Part shown: positions 46,773-58,891 of the stretch, piece after piece
Numbering within the stretch: the first letter of the stretch is position 1
Layout of the letters: each line of letters begins with the position of its first letter
Assembly: GCA_023213395.1 (NCBI GenBank)
Contig: CM041465.1
Span: 167,469,741-167,533,740 of the forward strand
Source of the DNA: Cycas panzhihuaensis
Lineage: Eukaryota; Cycadophyta
Direction of reading: 5' to 3'
Length of the DNA: 64,000 bases
Made by a program: the position numbers and the translations under genes
Notes under the pieces: model-generated
Seen by the model: the letters and a program-made list of their open reading frames with translations, nothing else
The model's database searches: none
What the model was told of the DNA's origin: nothing

Positions 46773-48876
46773 TGATGTTCAATTCTCATTTAGGTTAGAT
46801 ATCTTTCAACAAAGTTTGTTTTGTGTGATCATATGAAGGAGATAACAAATGTCAATTAACCTAAAATGACCAAACATCATTTTACAACTCCTAAGGAGGA
46901 GTCTCCAATACTTGTGTTTGTGGTATTAAATAAAAATAAAGGAATATGAGACCATGATCTACAAGTTGCATATGAAGATAATAGGATTAAATAGATTACA
47001 CAAGCAAAAGAAAGAGTTCTAAATTCAAGATTTGCACTTATGTTTATCTTGTTTATGTTATTTTCCTATGTTTCTTTTGACTTTTTGAGTCTACTTAATA
47101 ACATGAAAAAGAATAATAATTGAATGATCATATATCCCTCAGTATTTTTGCATCAAAAGGAGCTATAATGATAAACACAAGAAGTACAACCTTTATATAT
47201 ATATATATATATATATATTGCAATGATAATTAAAAAATGAGGAAAGCATCAAAGAAATGAATCCATCAAAGTGAAAGTCTCATTTTCCTAAGCCTCCTTT
47301 GATCACAAGCTCTCTAAATAACTTCTACTTTTTAATAAGAAGAAGGAAAGAAACTCTAAGAGAAGAACATAAATATACCTATAAGGATGTAGATTACAGT
47401 CAACCAAATCTCTTCTTTAAGTCAAGGTCTCCCCTTGTGCATTCATGGCATTGTTAATTATAGAGATATATTTCAAACCAAATACACTTGCAAGGAAGGA
47501 AACTAGACTATATATTATGACATGCTAAGATAAAAAGAGACTACAACTATTCCTAATATAGATTTTAAAGAAACTAACATGCAAGCATGAATCTAGAAAG
47601 AAAGAAGACTAATCAGCTCAAATCTAAATATGTTAAGAGAAATCACTTCTATTCAAGTAGCATGCACATATCAAATCACTAAATCTACTCTACTCTTTGT
47701 AAGAAAATAAAGGAAACCACATGCAAGTATTTTTTTTTTTTTTAAGATCATAAAGAGAGAGATCAATAAATCAAGAAGCTAAAATATGTTAACCATAAAA
47801 AAATATGATGAGAAGTAGCAAAATGTGCCTTAATATAGCATCCTTTTGATGCCCAAATATTATCACTTTTCCCCAAAGAATAGGACATTTAAAGAAAAAT
47901 GATAAAGCCCTCAAAGAAAAAACACCAAAACTATAAGCAAAAGTGACACCATTTTGCAAAGATTGGCTCCTATGATCTAGAAAAATAAATAATTGAAGAC
48001 ACAAAATAGCTATCAAATCATCAAAATAAGAGTTACAACAATAAAAACAACATTGTCGGGAGTCAAAAAAGAGTTTTTTGATGAGAGATAACTTCACAAA
48101 GGTTTGGTATTACTAGAGTTTTCACACTATAGGTAAAATCTTAAAACTACAAGCTTCCAATCTCTTAATTCACTCTTCAAATCTTTATTCTTCTCTAAAA
48201 TGCATGAATGATTGAATCAATGAGGGTTTGGGTACTTTTGGATGGAAGAGGCAATGAAGAGCTCTAAATTTGGGTAGTGTTTAATGGAGTTAGGAGGGAA
48301 TCAATGCTTTTGACCAAAAATATTATAAGTGGCATCATAAAAAATGTGATCTCCTTCATAAAACATGTTTATCACATTTTATGAAGGTTAAAAATTATAG
48401 TTTTATTTATAAGACATGATCGATCACATTTCATAAGTAAAATCACATTTCTAGCAATATTAAAAACATAATGAAATAGAAAATGAAGAAAAAGAGATAG
48501 AAAATTTATAAAAATATTAAATATTGATCATTCTATAAGGGGAATTTGACTCCAATGATGATCAATATGACCTAGAAGAGGTGTTCAAGGTGAAAACAAG
48601 CTTGTAAATACAAAAAGTCCATAGAGAAATGTCTAATAGAGAGAGAATACAATAGTAAAAGGAAATGATGAGGCAAAATGACTTAGAATAGGCAAAAAGA
48701 AAGGATATATTAATATAATTTTCATTCATTGGCACATAAAAACCATGATATAATGAGCCTAATACCTAATAGAGACTTTGTATAATAAACCAAATACATT
48801 TGCATATAAAGAAATCCATTAATGAAGATCTATGAAGTACATTCAAGTCCAATAAAGGCTAAACTTTAGTGAAATA
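46773..48876 (-). repeat. 5' LTR of Gypsy-2
   Basis: This 2104-bp copy is paired with 10652-13048. It has a TA microsatellite at about 47194-47218 where the partner has a poly-T stretch. The frame 47789-48097 lies inside it and is not considered a gene. Confidence 0.85.
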
Positions 48877-49180
48877 GGCACCCTTTAAAAGACACCCATC
48901 TTAATACTAATCAACAATGGTACAATGTTAAATTTCATTAATAGATCCTTGGCTCAATAATTAACCTATATATTTTCTCAAGAACTAGATTTACCTACTC
49001 CTTACTAAGACATCAAACCTTATACTATACAGGTATCATAAAAAGTCTTCATCTTTAAATTAGTGCCTATTATCTCACATCTTAGTTTTATACCTTATTA
49101 ATGGGAAGATCTAATGTTATCCTTAGGGCCTAATGGTTCCAAATGGTAGGAACTTATATCATGAATAATTCTCCTACCAA
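48877..49180 (+). pseudogene. Gypsy-3 protease with mutated active site
   Basis: Continuing the 10651 frame across Gypsy-2, the plus strand reads 'KGTLKRHP', then 'LILINNGTMLNFINRSLAQ' (about 48910-48965). The active-site triplet of Gypsy proteases is Asp-Ser/Thr-Gly; here it is Asn-Asn-Gly, again a G-to-A type loss. A later 'LLMGRSNVILR' (about 49095) corresponds to the second half of the fold. Confidence 0.75.
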
Positions 49181-49549
49181 CCCATTCATCTTATTTAAGG
49201 ATCAGATGTGTTGGATTCATAAATTATATGGTATCTAATTGACTTGCATCACCTAATCAAATATGTAAGTATTTAAAAAATAGAGTTAGCTATAGCATAT
49301 GTATTAATAATATTCAACCTTTAATAAATATGTATCCTCTTATGTAACACCTCCTTAATAAATGTTAATCTATATTCACCCCCTTCTAGCCACTACCCCA
49401 CCAAACTATGGATTTTAACATGCTATCAAACTCAAATCACCATGGGACACTATTAGCCTTCAACCTTATAAAAGTTTATATTTTAAGAAAAATAAGATCA
49501 AGAAGATAACAAACAAATCAATAGATACAGGCAAGATTTTGCCTAATAA

Positions 49550-50280
49550 AATCCCATATATTGCACCATTATCCTGGTAAGGACAAAAGATAGATCCTTT
49601 AGGCTTTGTGTTAACTATTAATAACTTTAAAAAAAATCATACTTAAAAATAAATTTCCTATGTCTTGAATTGATGATATGCCAAAGGAAATACATGGGGC
49701 AACTATATTCTCCAAATTAGATCTTCAAATTGGATATTATAAAATTCTTATTGCCCCTAAGGCCCATCCCAAAAGCACCTTTAGAACACATTAGGGGTAC
49801 TTTGAATTTCAAGTTATACCACTTGGCCTCTATAATACCTCAATAATATTCCAAACTCTAATGAATAAAATCTTTGTCTCTTATATTCATAAGTTTATCA
49901 TCATTTTTCTTATGACATCTTTATTTACAATAAAAATTTGGATGATCATCTTCAACATCTAGAAATAGTTCTCTAAGTCCTTGCTCAACAACAATTGTAT
50001 GCTAAATTACCTAAATGTTAATTCAAAAAATAAAAATACAATATCTTGGATATATTATTTCATCAAAAGGATTCCAAGTTTATCTAGATAAAATTTCTAT
50101 CATTGCCATATAGCCTATTCCCAAAACCCTTACTTAACTATAAACTTTCTTAGGACTCACATGCTTTTATCGATGGGTTGTTCATAATTATGCCTCATTA
50201 GTAGTCCCACTTACAAATTTACTATAAAAAAATGAATTCTTATGGTTTCCAAAGGTAGAAAAGCTTTAAATAATCTTAAA
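49550..50280 (+). pseudogene. Gypsy-3 reverse transcriptase
   Basis: The plus strand shows 'KNKFPMS*IDDM', 'HGATIFSKLDLQIGYYKILI', 'HPKSTFRTH*GYFEFQVIPL' and 'LMNKIFVSYIHKF' (49650-49900). At the active site a one-base deletion turns the expected FLDD into a frame break near 49905-49915. The other frame then gives 'DIFIYNKNLDDHLQHLEIVL' and, later, 'YLGYII' and 'PKTLT'. A clear Gypsy reverse transcriptase, dead. Confidence 0.88.
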
Positions 50281-50319
50281 TCCATTATGATATCCACCCT
50301 TGTTCTCATCACTTAAACT

Positions 50320-50760
50320 TTTCTTAGCCCTTGCAATTAGAATATAACACTTTGGGATTTTATTTAAATCTTATTCTAGTGCAAATTTTCTACCCAATAG
50401 CATTTAAAAATTGTAAGCTTAAAGATCATGAATGTCATTTGTTGGATTACCATAAAGAAGTGAGAGTTATTTTGCATGGTATTGATAAGTGGCATCAATG
50501 CCTTTTAGGCTCTAGATTCATTATCTTAATAGACCACCATAGCTTACATCCCCTCCAAAATCAACTAGTCCTATTAGAAGAGTAATCTAAATAGATCAAC
50601 CATATATAGGTATTTAATTTATCCATTGAGTATAAAAAAGGAAAGAAAAACATAGTTGCCAATGTCCTTTCCTATATTCCCATGGAGTCCCTCACCAATG
50701 AACCCCCTATAGAGTCCCCTACTAATGAACATAATCTTCATGTAATTTTTAAACCCTAGC
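50320..50760 (+). pseudogene. Gypsy-3 RNase H
   Basis: The open frame 50331-50585 contains 'FYPIAFKNCKLKDHECHLLD', 'KEVRVILHGIDKWHQCLL' and 'GSRFIILIDHHSL'. This matches the RNase H after Gypsy reverse transcriptase; the final Asp of the TDHxSL motif is present. A stretch to about 50700 gives 'EYKKGKKNIVANVLS', the usual link to integrase. Confidence 0.85.
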
Positions 50761-50899
50761 CACTATGGTTAGTAAACATGGTAATTGAAAATCTCTCCCA
50801 CCTAGAGTTTAATAAGTGGGCATCTAAAGTTCATACACACAAAGATTAGGCCTTCCATAATTCCTAACTCTTATATCAAAATTAAATTTTAGTCCACCC

Positions 50900-51192
50900 A
50901 ATCTCATCATTTATTGCTTAAATTTTAACTAAATACTATTCCACTCCCCTTGGTGGTTGTTTAAGATTTAATAAAATATATAAATAAATTTGATCTGGCT
51001 TTTATTGGCTCAACATGAAGTCTTCCATCCTTCCATTTATCTTTAAATGCGATACTTACTAGAGGAATAAGGTTGATACAAAAGTTCAACCCAGCCTCCT
51101 TTAACCTTTGAATATATCTCAAGGTAAATAGCAAAATATTACTATGTATTTAATCACTAAATTAGCATTATCTACTAGGTTTGACTTAATAC
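50900..51192 (+). pseudogene. Gypsy-3 integrase, N-terminal part
   Basis: 'GFYWLNMKSSILPFIFKCDT' and 'RNKVDTKVQP' (about 50995-51095) are the zinc-binding region. 'NITMYLITKLALSTRFD' (about 51130-51187) is the start of the core, where the first catalytic Asp has become Tyr. Copia-3 interrupts it here. Confidence 0.8.
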
Positions 51193-51900
51193 TATAGAAA
51201 AATAAAATTGATAGAAAATAATAATGCATAAATGAAAGAACAGCAATAACCATTGGGATCATAATAGTACCCTTAAGGTACCTTAACTTAGATTAAGACC
51301 ATAAGAACATTGTTATATTAATAATATCAACATGATACGTTGAGTGTGTATTTATAATACATAACATGGCTATATGTGGGACCCACCATAAATACCAATA
51401 TTATAATACAAATTAATTTTATAAATTTACATTACCACTTTGCCTTGTAAAGCATGAACTAAGCTATTTCAAAACTTTCCCATAATACACATTTAGGAAC
51501 ATAGATGTTACTTGAATTTACAATGCTTGAGCTTTGGAAATATCTTGAAAATGATATTTAAAACTTGGTCTTTAATTTGATCTTCAACTTGTCTTTGTTG
51601 TGTCAACTCTTGAATGTAGTAATGATGTTTGATCTTGATATGATTTATTCTCATATATAAAATTAGATTCTTTGACATCTAAATCATACTCTAATTGTCA
51701 TAATAAATCACTATAGGACTATTTTACCTTTGATTTAAGTCTTCACATAATCTTCTAATCTAAATGGCTTCTTGACTTGCTACTTTAGTGACTTTATGTT
51801 ATACTTCAAGTTTATCATTCTGAGTCACTTGAAATCTTATCATTCTCTTATCAAAATTTGGATCAAGAATATCTTTTGCATCAATCTCAATCATAATCTA

Positions 51901-52290
51901 TTAATCTTCATCATCTTCTAAATTCTTCTCATTATTTGAATAATCAAAATCATTTTTTGAAATTTGTATATTTAAATTTAAATCAATATTTGAAATAAGA
52001 ACTTCATTTGAATTTATATCATCGATAACATTAGTAGATCTAAGTAAATTTGATTCATCTTCAACTTCAAGTACAATCTCCTTTGAAGTAACATGAATAT
52101 CTAAAGAAACTTTGACATATTGAATTTCTTGATCATAGTCATTAGTAGATTCTTCACATCTAATAATAGTAACAAGTTCATCACATTTAGCATACTTAAT
52201 AAGAGTACTCTCATCAATAGTCTCACAAGATTCAATAATACATTCAATTATAGTATCTTTATATTCAATAGTAGTTTTGTTTTCAACCAT
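51901..52290 (-). pseudogene. Copia-3 acidic gag-tail-like frame
   Basis: The 129-codon frame is rich in Asp, Glu, Ile, Ser and Thr ('EYKDTIIECIIESCETID'), matching the Copia-2 tail around 'ECKETMVECTDETI'. The capsid part upstream is too decayed to read; a Lys-rich frame at 52248-52466 overlaps its start. No known domain. It may once have been the C-terminal end of gag in this non-autonomous group. Confidence 0.5.
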
Positions 52291-52466
52291 GTTCTATTAA
52301 TAAATGTTTTCATCAAATTCCTAATATACCTTCTCAAGATGTTCTTGATATTTCTTAACTTAAACTTCAATATCTGCTTAAGAATCTTGAATTTATAAGT
52401 CTGCTTAAATTGATGCTTGAAGAAACCTATATTTCTCTTCAATCTTGGATCAAACTTACATTTCAA

Positions 52467-54062
52467 AATATCCTATGTTTACTTGATAGTATTAATATAA
52501 TACACATGGTATATCACATCATTATTCAAAGTAGAATAGATCCAACCAAGTGTGTCACTATCTTTCAGTTCAAGTTCCTCCTTTTCCTTTACTTGATTAG
52601 GTGTTAATTGAGTATCAGGATAAATAGGTATCGAAACTTTATATCCTTAATAAACAAAATCCTATAAATCATTTAAAATCAACTAAGGTTTTTTGCCTCT
52701 TAACCACTCTATATAAGTTTTTCCATTAAGCTTCACCAAGTTTTGAAGACCTAAAAAATCTAAAGAATATATCATCTTATAAATAAAAATTAACTAATCA
52801 TGGACATAGATAGCATTATACCTAACATACATCAATATGTATATCCTATCTCTTAAATTTAGGACCTCTTTCTTATTAATTAAATGAACAACTAATGGTG
52901 TAAAAATTCTCCTCAAATATACATAAGATATGTCATATAATCACAATGTTCTATTAGTAAGATGATGGCAACCTTATCCTTGATTGTAAGACCTTCTTCT
53001 ACCTCTTAGTCATTTATAGGACTCAATATATAAATTAAAATAAATTTCTTAAAAAATACTTTACAATAACCTTATAGAGTTCAAAATGCAGTTGTCATAG
53101 GGTTAAGAGAGAGGCTAAAAGATGATGTAAAGGGTGCAAAAATAATTTTTATTCATGTACCATGTAGGGATCCAATATAATGAGTCAACTTTGGACTAAA
53201 ATTTCTTTATAAAAGCAACACCAAAATATATCAAATAATCTACCAAAATGACCATCTCTAAGTTAGGATTCTAATAGTTTAGACAATTTGGAAAATAAAG
53301 TTCTAGAACTCAAGATATTAAAGAAAATATGTAGGTGCCTTTTTTAAAAAGAAGATTGACAGGTTTAGGTTTAGCACTCTTTACTAAAATAGAAATAACT
53401 CTTGAACTAGATCTCCAAATTAAAAAAATATTTTTCAAAGTAATCTACACTTTAATCCATATCAATTCAATAAAGAATTGAGGTCATTTAAATACCTATA
53501 GTAATAGTTATGGCCTTTTTAATATGGGTCATAATTAGGATTTCTAGGGACTATAGCAATACCTATTACTAAAATGCTAATAATTTTTTACTCTAATATT
53601 TGATGGATTTGAAGTTACTTTTAATAGAAAGTAGGGATCTATATGTACAAATTCAAAAGAAAAACATTAAGGTTAATCAGACACGTGTAGCTAAAATTAT
53701 AGCTATTTGAAATTATAATAGTAGATTTTAGACCATAAGGATAGCGATGGGTAATAGGTTGAAACTAAATTCCATATAATGTTCATAATTTCACTCTAAA
53801 ACCTATAGTATAACTATTTAAAATTTATAAAATAGGGCTAAACTATAATGTTACCCAAACCTTCTTTTTTTTTTCACTCTTAAAGATAGGGTTTTGTGTT
53901 AAACCCTAAATCAATAGATGCAATACACTATGAACAACTAGAAAATAGGCTATATAGAGCCACCTCCACATAACATTATTAAATAACAAACCTATAGAAC
54001 AAAAGACTAATAATATACCTTACTTCTTAGCATGGCTTTGATATTTCATCTTGCTCTAATAC
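52467..54062. other. Copia-3 leader, no gene seen
   Basis: AT-rich sequence between the 5' LTR and the acidic frame. Only short chance frames are visible. Confidence 0.5.
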
Positions 54063-54343
54063 TATATAAAAAAATAAAATTGATAGAAAATAAAAATGTA
54101 CAAATGAATGTACAATAACCACTAGGATCATAATCATACCCTTAAGGTACCTTAACTTGGATTAAGATCATAGGAATACTATTACATCAATAATATTAAT
54201 ATGATATATTGAGTGTGTATTTATAATACATAACATGGCTATATATGGGACCCACCATAAATATCAACATTATAATATAAATTAATTTCTTAAATATGCA
54301 TTACCACTTTGCCTCTAAAAGCATGAACTAAGCTATTTCAACA

Positions 54344-54900
54344 AATACTAGTAGTCATTGATAGACTTATCGAGTATATATATTTCTTACCTATTCACAC
54401 TTCTTACAAAGCTTCTCACTTAGTTGACCCTTATATCCATTCAATTTTTCATCTCTATGAGTTTATGATCGAGATTTAAAATTCATGAGTACATTTTACT
54501 AATAACTCTTTTAGGCATTTGATACCTCATTCAACATGATTCCAACTTATCATCTACAAACTAATGGTCAATGTAAAGTTTTGAATGTACCCTTAGAAAC
54601 ATGTTTATAATGCTTTATGTTAAAACATCAACATAAATGGACTTTATGACTAGCTCTTATAGAATATTGGTACAACTCTTCATACCACTCAGTAATTGGC
54701 ATGTCCTCTTTCATGACTCTCTCTAGATATCACCACACTCTTGCCACTAATCTTTGTACTATTAAAAGGATTCTCTCCTATGTCTTTATTCATCATTTAT
54801 AAATGTATAAATACAATTTAAAGTGTACAAGACAATTGACAATCACTTAATGAGATTGTGCCACTTACCATTTTGAAGGAGAAAGGGGGTAATAATACAT
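54344..54900 (+). pseudogene. Gypsy-3 integrase, C-terminal part and element end
   Basis: After the AATAC joint it reads 'LVVIDRLIEYIYFLPIHTSY', then 'FDTSFNMIPTYHLQTNGQ', 'CKVLNVPLETCL' and 'LALIEYWYNSSYHSVIGM'. The third catalytic Glu is Lys (GQ-C-K-V-L-N). After about 54790 the C-terminal region is shortened and ends near the A/G tract at 54880-54895. Stops are frequent. Confidence 0.85.
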
Positions 54901-54974
54901 GAACCTTATAAGAAACTTTAGATATCCTAGATAAAACATTATCTTTTACATAGCCTCTTAATGTTTTATTTATT

Positions 54975-55600
54975 TTAGTCCTAGATGATTTCTAAAGCTA
55001 ACAAAATTTTTCTTACTAAAAGGTTTGGTGAGGATATTAGCATTTTGATTTCTTGATGTGCAATACAGGAGCTCAATTTCTTTGTTCTATACTTTTTTAC
55101 TAATGAAATGGTGATGTACTTCTATATGTTTGGTTCTTGCATAGAAGACTAGATTCTTGGTCATTTTGATTATACTTTGATTGCCACAAAATAATTGAGT
55201 AGGTGTTGTCTATTCTTGTCTAAGGTCTTTAAGACGTTATCTAATCCAAACTCCTTCACATGCTGCATTGACTACTAACTTATACTTAGCCTCTATTGAA
55301 GACAAAGTAACTGTGTATTATTTTTTACTGCTATAGGAAATTAAGGACATTCCTAGAAAGAAGAAATATCTTGATGTTAATTTTCTATCAATTTTATCTT
55401 CAACCTAGTCAGGATCACAAAAGCTTATTAGCTGCATATTGTTATCCTTTCTGTATTCTAATCCAAGATTTATGGTTCCTTTTATATACCACAAGATTCT
55501 TTTTATAGAATTCCAATGAGGTATTTTGGGATTTTCCTAGAAGCTACACCAACTGTATAGGAAATGTCTGGTCATGTAACTATGAGGTAAATTAGACTTC
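54975..55600 (-). pseudogene. Copia-4 RNase H
   Basis: The minus strand gives 'EAKYKLVVNAACEGVW', 'QSIIKMTKNLVFYARTKHIE', 'HHHFISKKVQN' and 'NANILTKPFSKKNFVSFRN', the C-terminal end of a plant Copia polyprotein, with stops. Confidence 0.85.
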
Positions 55601-56060
55601 TAATCAGTTATATGTATAAAGTTATATTAACTAATTATACCTCTTTTTTAGTATTTAATACACATCTAGTTTCCATTGGAGTGGTGGCACTATTACAACT
55701 TTCCATATTAAACTTGTTTAATAAGTTTTTAATATATTTTGATTGAGATAGAATAATAAAATCATTGTTTTGTTTAATTTCTATTCTGAGATAATAGTGT
55801 AGCATTCTGAGATCTATCATTTTAAATACCTTTTGAAATAGCTTCCTGATGAATGTGATCAAGTCTTCATCATCCCCTGTGATTAGCATGTCATCCACAT
55901 ATACCAATATAATGGATGTTAGTCCTTAATTAAATTTCACATATAAGCTATGATCTGACTCACATTTGTGGAAGCCGTTTTGAGTTAGATATATTTCTAG
56001 CTTAGCGCACCATGCTCTTGGTACTTGTTTGAGTCTATATAAAGCCTTTTTTAGTTTGTA
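55601..56060 (-). pseudogene. Copia-4 reverse transcriptase, C-terminal part
   Basis: The frame starts at the CargoLTR-2 joint with 'YKLKKALYRLKQVPRAW', continues to 'SDHSLYVKFN', a stop, then 'MVYVDDMLITGDDEDLITFI' (intact YVDD) and 'LLNKFNMESCNSATTPMET'. Only one stop in this interval. Confidence 0.9.
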
Positions 56061-56468
56061 TGAAGGAAATAATATGCAAGGATAACAGGGAAAAACATGA
56101 ATCAAATAGTCAAAACTCAATAGATCATTGTATCATAGCAGCATAAACAAGAATCATTGTATATTTAATCTATTGTGATAGAGAAAGCATTACAAATTTC
56201 CTAATATGGGTGGTATCTAAAGGTACCAAGGTTGCACACCTCTCAATATTTATAATTTTGGGGGAGGAGGAAAACTCCTCAACCTCTGAAATTCAAATTA
56301 CAATAAAATAATACAAACTTAACTTAAAGTAAACTTAACTTAAATTAACATAAACTCACCTTAAACTTATCCATACATGTTGAGCACCGACATGTGTAAA
56401 TTGAGGAAGATAGGGTGTGCTCCCCTAGTTGGAAGGTGGGAGTAGAGTGATGACTATTAACTCCAACA
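56061..56468 (-). repeat. 3' LTR of CargoLTR-2
   Basis: On the plus strand it begins TGAAGGAAATAATATGC and ends ACTCCAACA. It lacks the 41-bp extension seen in both LTRs of CargoLTR-1. Confidence 0.92.
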
Positions 56469-56499
56469 TTCTCCCCCTTAATGATCATCACGAATACTT

Positions 56500-57196
56500 A
56501 TATCTTATCTTTGAACTTATGAAATTTGTATTTGAAAAAAACTTTAAAATTCTAATCTTTATCAACTTGCTTCATCCTTCTTGTAAAATATGTCTCTTTA
56601 CCATGGAGTAGTGCAAAAAAATTATACGTGAATGAAACTTGATTTATACAAAGGTAAATAGCTACAACTTTGACTTTGTCAACTCGAACATTAAGAAAAC
56701 TTTGAACTTGAACTTTATCTTTTGAAGACTTTGTCTTATGAATAACTATCAAATCATCATAACTTTCCTCTATCATATCATAAGATTCATTCTCCCCCTC
56801 AAATGGAGGATCAAATACTTGTGTAACAAGTTGATCATACATTTGATCTTAATCTTCTTTGGTCTTTTCATTATAATTTACCTATTCTGGTACTTGTCTC
56901 ATATGCTCAACAAAATCAACATCAAATACATTGAGAGTATATACCCCATAAGTGGAAATCAAAATATCCTAAACAGATTTAGAGGTTGTTAATTCATAAA
57001 CTTTTAAAAAAACATCATCATTAATAGTGAAAAATAATAATCCTAAGACTTTATTATTCTTTCTAAAATTTTCTTTAATACTAAGATCACATTCATATTG
57101 TAAATATTTTAGAAGATCATGTATAATGAAATAATCTTATATAGTCTTATGCCGTAGTAAAAATTTGTACCCATTGAATATAGGAAATTGTGCCAT
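56500..57196 (-). pseudogene. gag-like frame of CargoLTR-2
   Basis: The start complementary to 57194-57196 gives 'MAQFPIFNGYKFLL', then 'LLKYLQYECDLSIKENF', 'LGLLFFTINDDVFLKVYELT', 'LISTYGVYTLNVFDVDF' and, in the open frame 56552-56842, 'QLVTQVFDPPFEGENESYDM'. It corresponds to 38975-39690 of CargoLTR-1. Three stops. Confidence 0.6.
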
Positions 57197-58744
57197 TTTA
57201 TTAAGAAAAACTTTAGTACATAAAAGGTACGCCTTTACCAAATTAAAAAAAATCAATAAACCAATAAACATATATGATTTCAAATAAACTTTTTAAAGGA
57301 GTGTAATGCCCTTTGAAAATGAATAAACTATATGTAACCTTTATAGGTGCAATAAGGAAATAAACTTTGAAATAAAATAAATATAAGAGAAAATTTGAAT
57401 TTAATAAAGATTCTTTTAGCAATACAAATCTAAAATGTAACTTTGATGATAAAAAGAATAATCCTTAACCTTTTGATTCTTTAAATAAATAAATGTAAAC
57501 TCTCAATGCAATAAATTCTTAACCTTGATAATAATATATAATGTTAAAACTAAAATGCATATAAGTATTTACACTTTGAAATATAAAAAATATGAAGAAA
57601 CTTTTGAACAAAAAGTATTATACCCCTTAAAAGAAAGGTTTAAAAGATAATCTCAAGTTTGGCAGCTCCAAAGCTATACGAAATGATATTATAATAACAT
57701 GGAACTTTACTGGTATGAAGATAAATAAAATATATGTCTAATGGAACTAACCGTTTTGAAAATTGGTTCCTATAAGTCAAGATTTTTCTGATCTAAAGAT
57801 ACACGCCTCCTTTTAAAGCTTAATAGGCATAGGGAGATCAAAATAGCATAAAATTACTAATAAAACTTTATAGAATAATGTAAAAAGATCAAATATATCT
57901 TAGAGTACTGCTTAATATCTTTTTAATTGAAAAATTTTGAGAAATACTATATATAAAATATGTAAATATGGTAGATTAGAGGGTATTAAGTACCTCTATT
58001 TTAGTGCTTTTGAAAATTAGCAAAAACACTTCAAAACTTATAGAAAATAGTGTTACTTCGAAGAGAAGTGAGTCAACTTCCCAAAGAAACTAACAGAACT
58101 AAATTCTGATGTAAAAGAGAAAATCTATAGCAAAATTAGCGATAAGTACTTTATGGTAAAAAGGTTTAAAAAGTGCTAAAAAATACTAAAGTGTCACTTT
58201 CAGAAATTAAAATAATGATCAAAATGAATTCTAAAAATAAAATACATAGTTAGTAATGAAGCTTGTTGAAAATAGATTATTGTAGAGTAGATCTGTGTAG
58301 AAAATAGTCACTCGGTAATAAAATATAATCAGTTAAAAAAGTGATTTTATAAAAAAGTTTTAAAATGCTCAAAAAAATAGATGCCTGGATTTAAATCAAC
58401 TGAAATGGGATCAAATCAAGTCCAAATAGGTCATATGACCAATAAAAATCAATCTACGAAAAATTTCTAAGTGAGTCGGTGAGTAGTTATGGTAAAACTT
58501 TTCCAGTAACCCTATGTTAGATGAAAAAATTAAAAAAATAAAAAACAAAAAAGTTTTATAACTTTTGTTAGCCCCCTTAAAGGTAGGCTACGGTCATATG
58601 AATATGAATATCATTAGAGGCTGAGATTATGAGGAGACTAAGCACTTAAACCCTAGATTCTAAAATTATATAAAATTTAACTAAATTTTTTTAAAACTTT
58701 GTGAAAAGTAAAAAATAAATAATAAATAAATAAAGTTTGAATGA
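57197..58744. other. AT-rich section of CargoLTR-2 without genes
   Basis: Matches 37386-38974 of CargoLTR-1 on the opposite strand. No coding trace. Confidence 0.6.
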
Positions 58745-58891
58745 AAGTACCTTCATTTGCCACCACTGTTACCACAGTTGTGCTGCATGTAGCCATTAGA
58801 CCAGCATGTAGATAGGCTATTGCATAGGGGTATCTTGAAGCTGGAGAGGGGGGTCTGAAACCTAGACATTTGGGGCTATTGGAATATTATT

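Larger units (their letters stand above)
10652..48876 (-). mobile_element. Gypsy-2: Tat-like Gypsy retrotransposon with two nested inserts
   Basis: Long direct repeats at 10652-13048 and 46773-48876 are its LTRs. Between them, on the minus strand, come gag, protease, reverse transcriptase, RNase H, integrase and, further downstream, a second RNase H-like domain. Without Copia-1 and CargoLTR-1 the element is about 17 kb, which suits the large Tat/Ogre group. Flanks GGTAT (10647-10651) and GGCAC (48877-48881) fit a 5-bp target duplication with two transitions, and Gypsy-3 protease reads across the joint. The primer site (reverse complement of 46751-46770, containing GACCATAGTGGGG) is not the initiator-Met type of the other elements. 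LTR divergence looks like 15% or more, the highest in the window, consistent with the oldest insertion in this nest. Confidence 0.8.
51193..54343 (-). mobile_element. Copia-3: short Copia-like element inside Gypsy-3 integrase
   Basis: LTRs 51193-51474 and 54063-54343 flank about 2.6 kb, with perfect target duplication AATAC on both sides. Joining the flanks restores Gypsy-3 integrase as 'RFDLILVVIDRL'. The primer site next to 54062 (minus strand TAGTATTAGAGC) is a decayed initiator-Met site. It has no pol; an acidic open frame (51901-52290) resembles the gag tail of Copia-2. LTR termini are partly mutated (TATAG, CAAAA). Confidence 0.87.
9780..54900 (+). mobile_element. Gypsy-3: plus-strand Gypsy retrotransposon, split and decayed
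   Basis: This is the outermost element of the nest. Its pieces read in order on the plus strand: gag (9780-10560), start of protease (to 10651), rest of protease (from 48877), reverse transcriptase, RNase H, integrase to 51192, and integrase continued from 54344. It is interrupted by Gypsy-2 (flanks GGTAT and GGCAC, identical but for two C-to-T changes) and by Copia-3 (flanks AATAC on both sides). Removing either insert in thought restores a continuous frame across the joint. The right end has an A/G-rich tract near 54880-54895 that could be the polypurine tract, but no 3' LTR follows; Copia-4 sequence starts at once. The 5' LTR was not identified. All domains carry stops or frameshifts, so the element is dead. 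Confidence 0.75.

Noticed and set aside
52120-52607. Plus-strand frames opposite the Copia-3 acidic frame
   Set aside because: They are the complement shadow of an AT-rich acidic coding stretch and have no motif.
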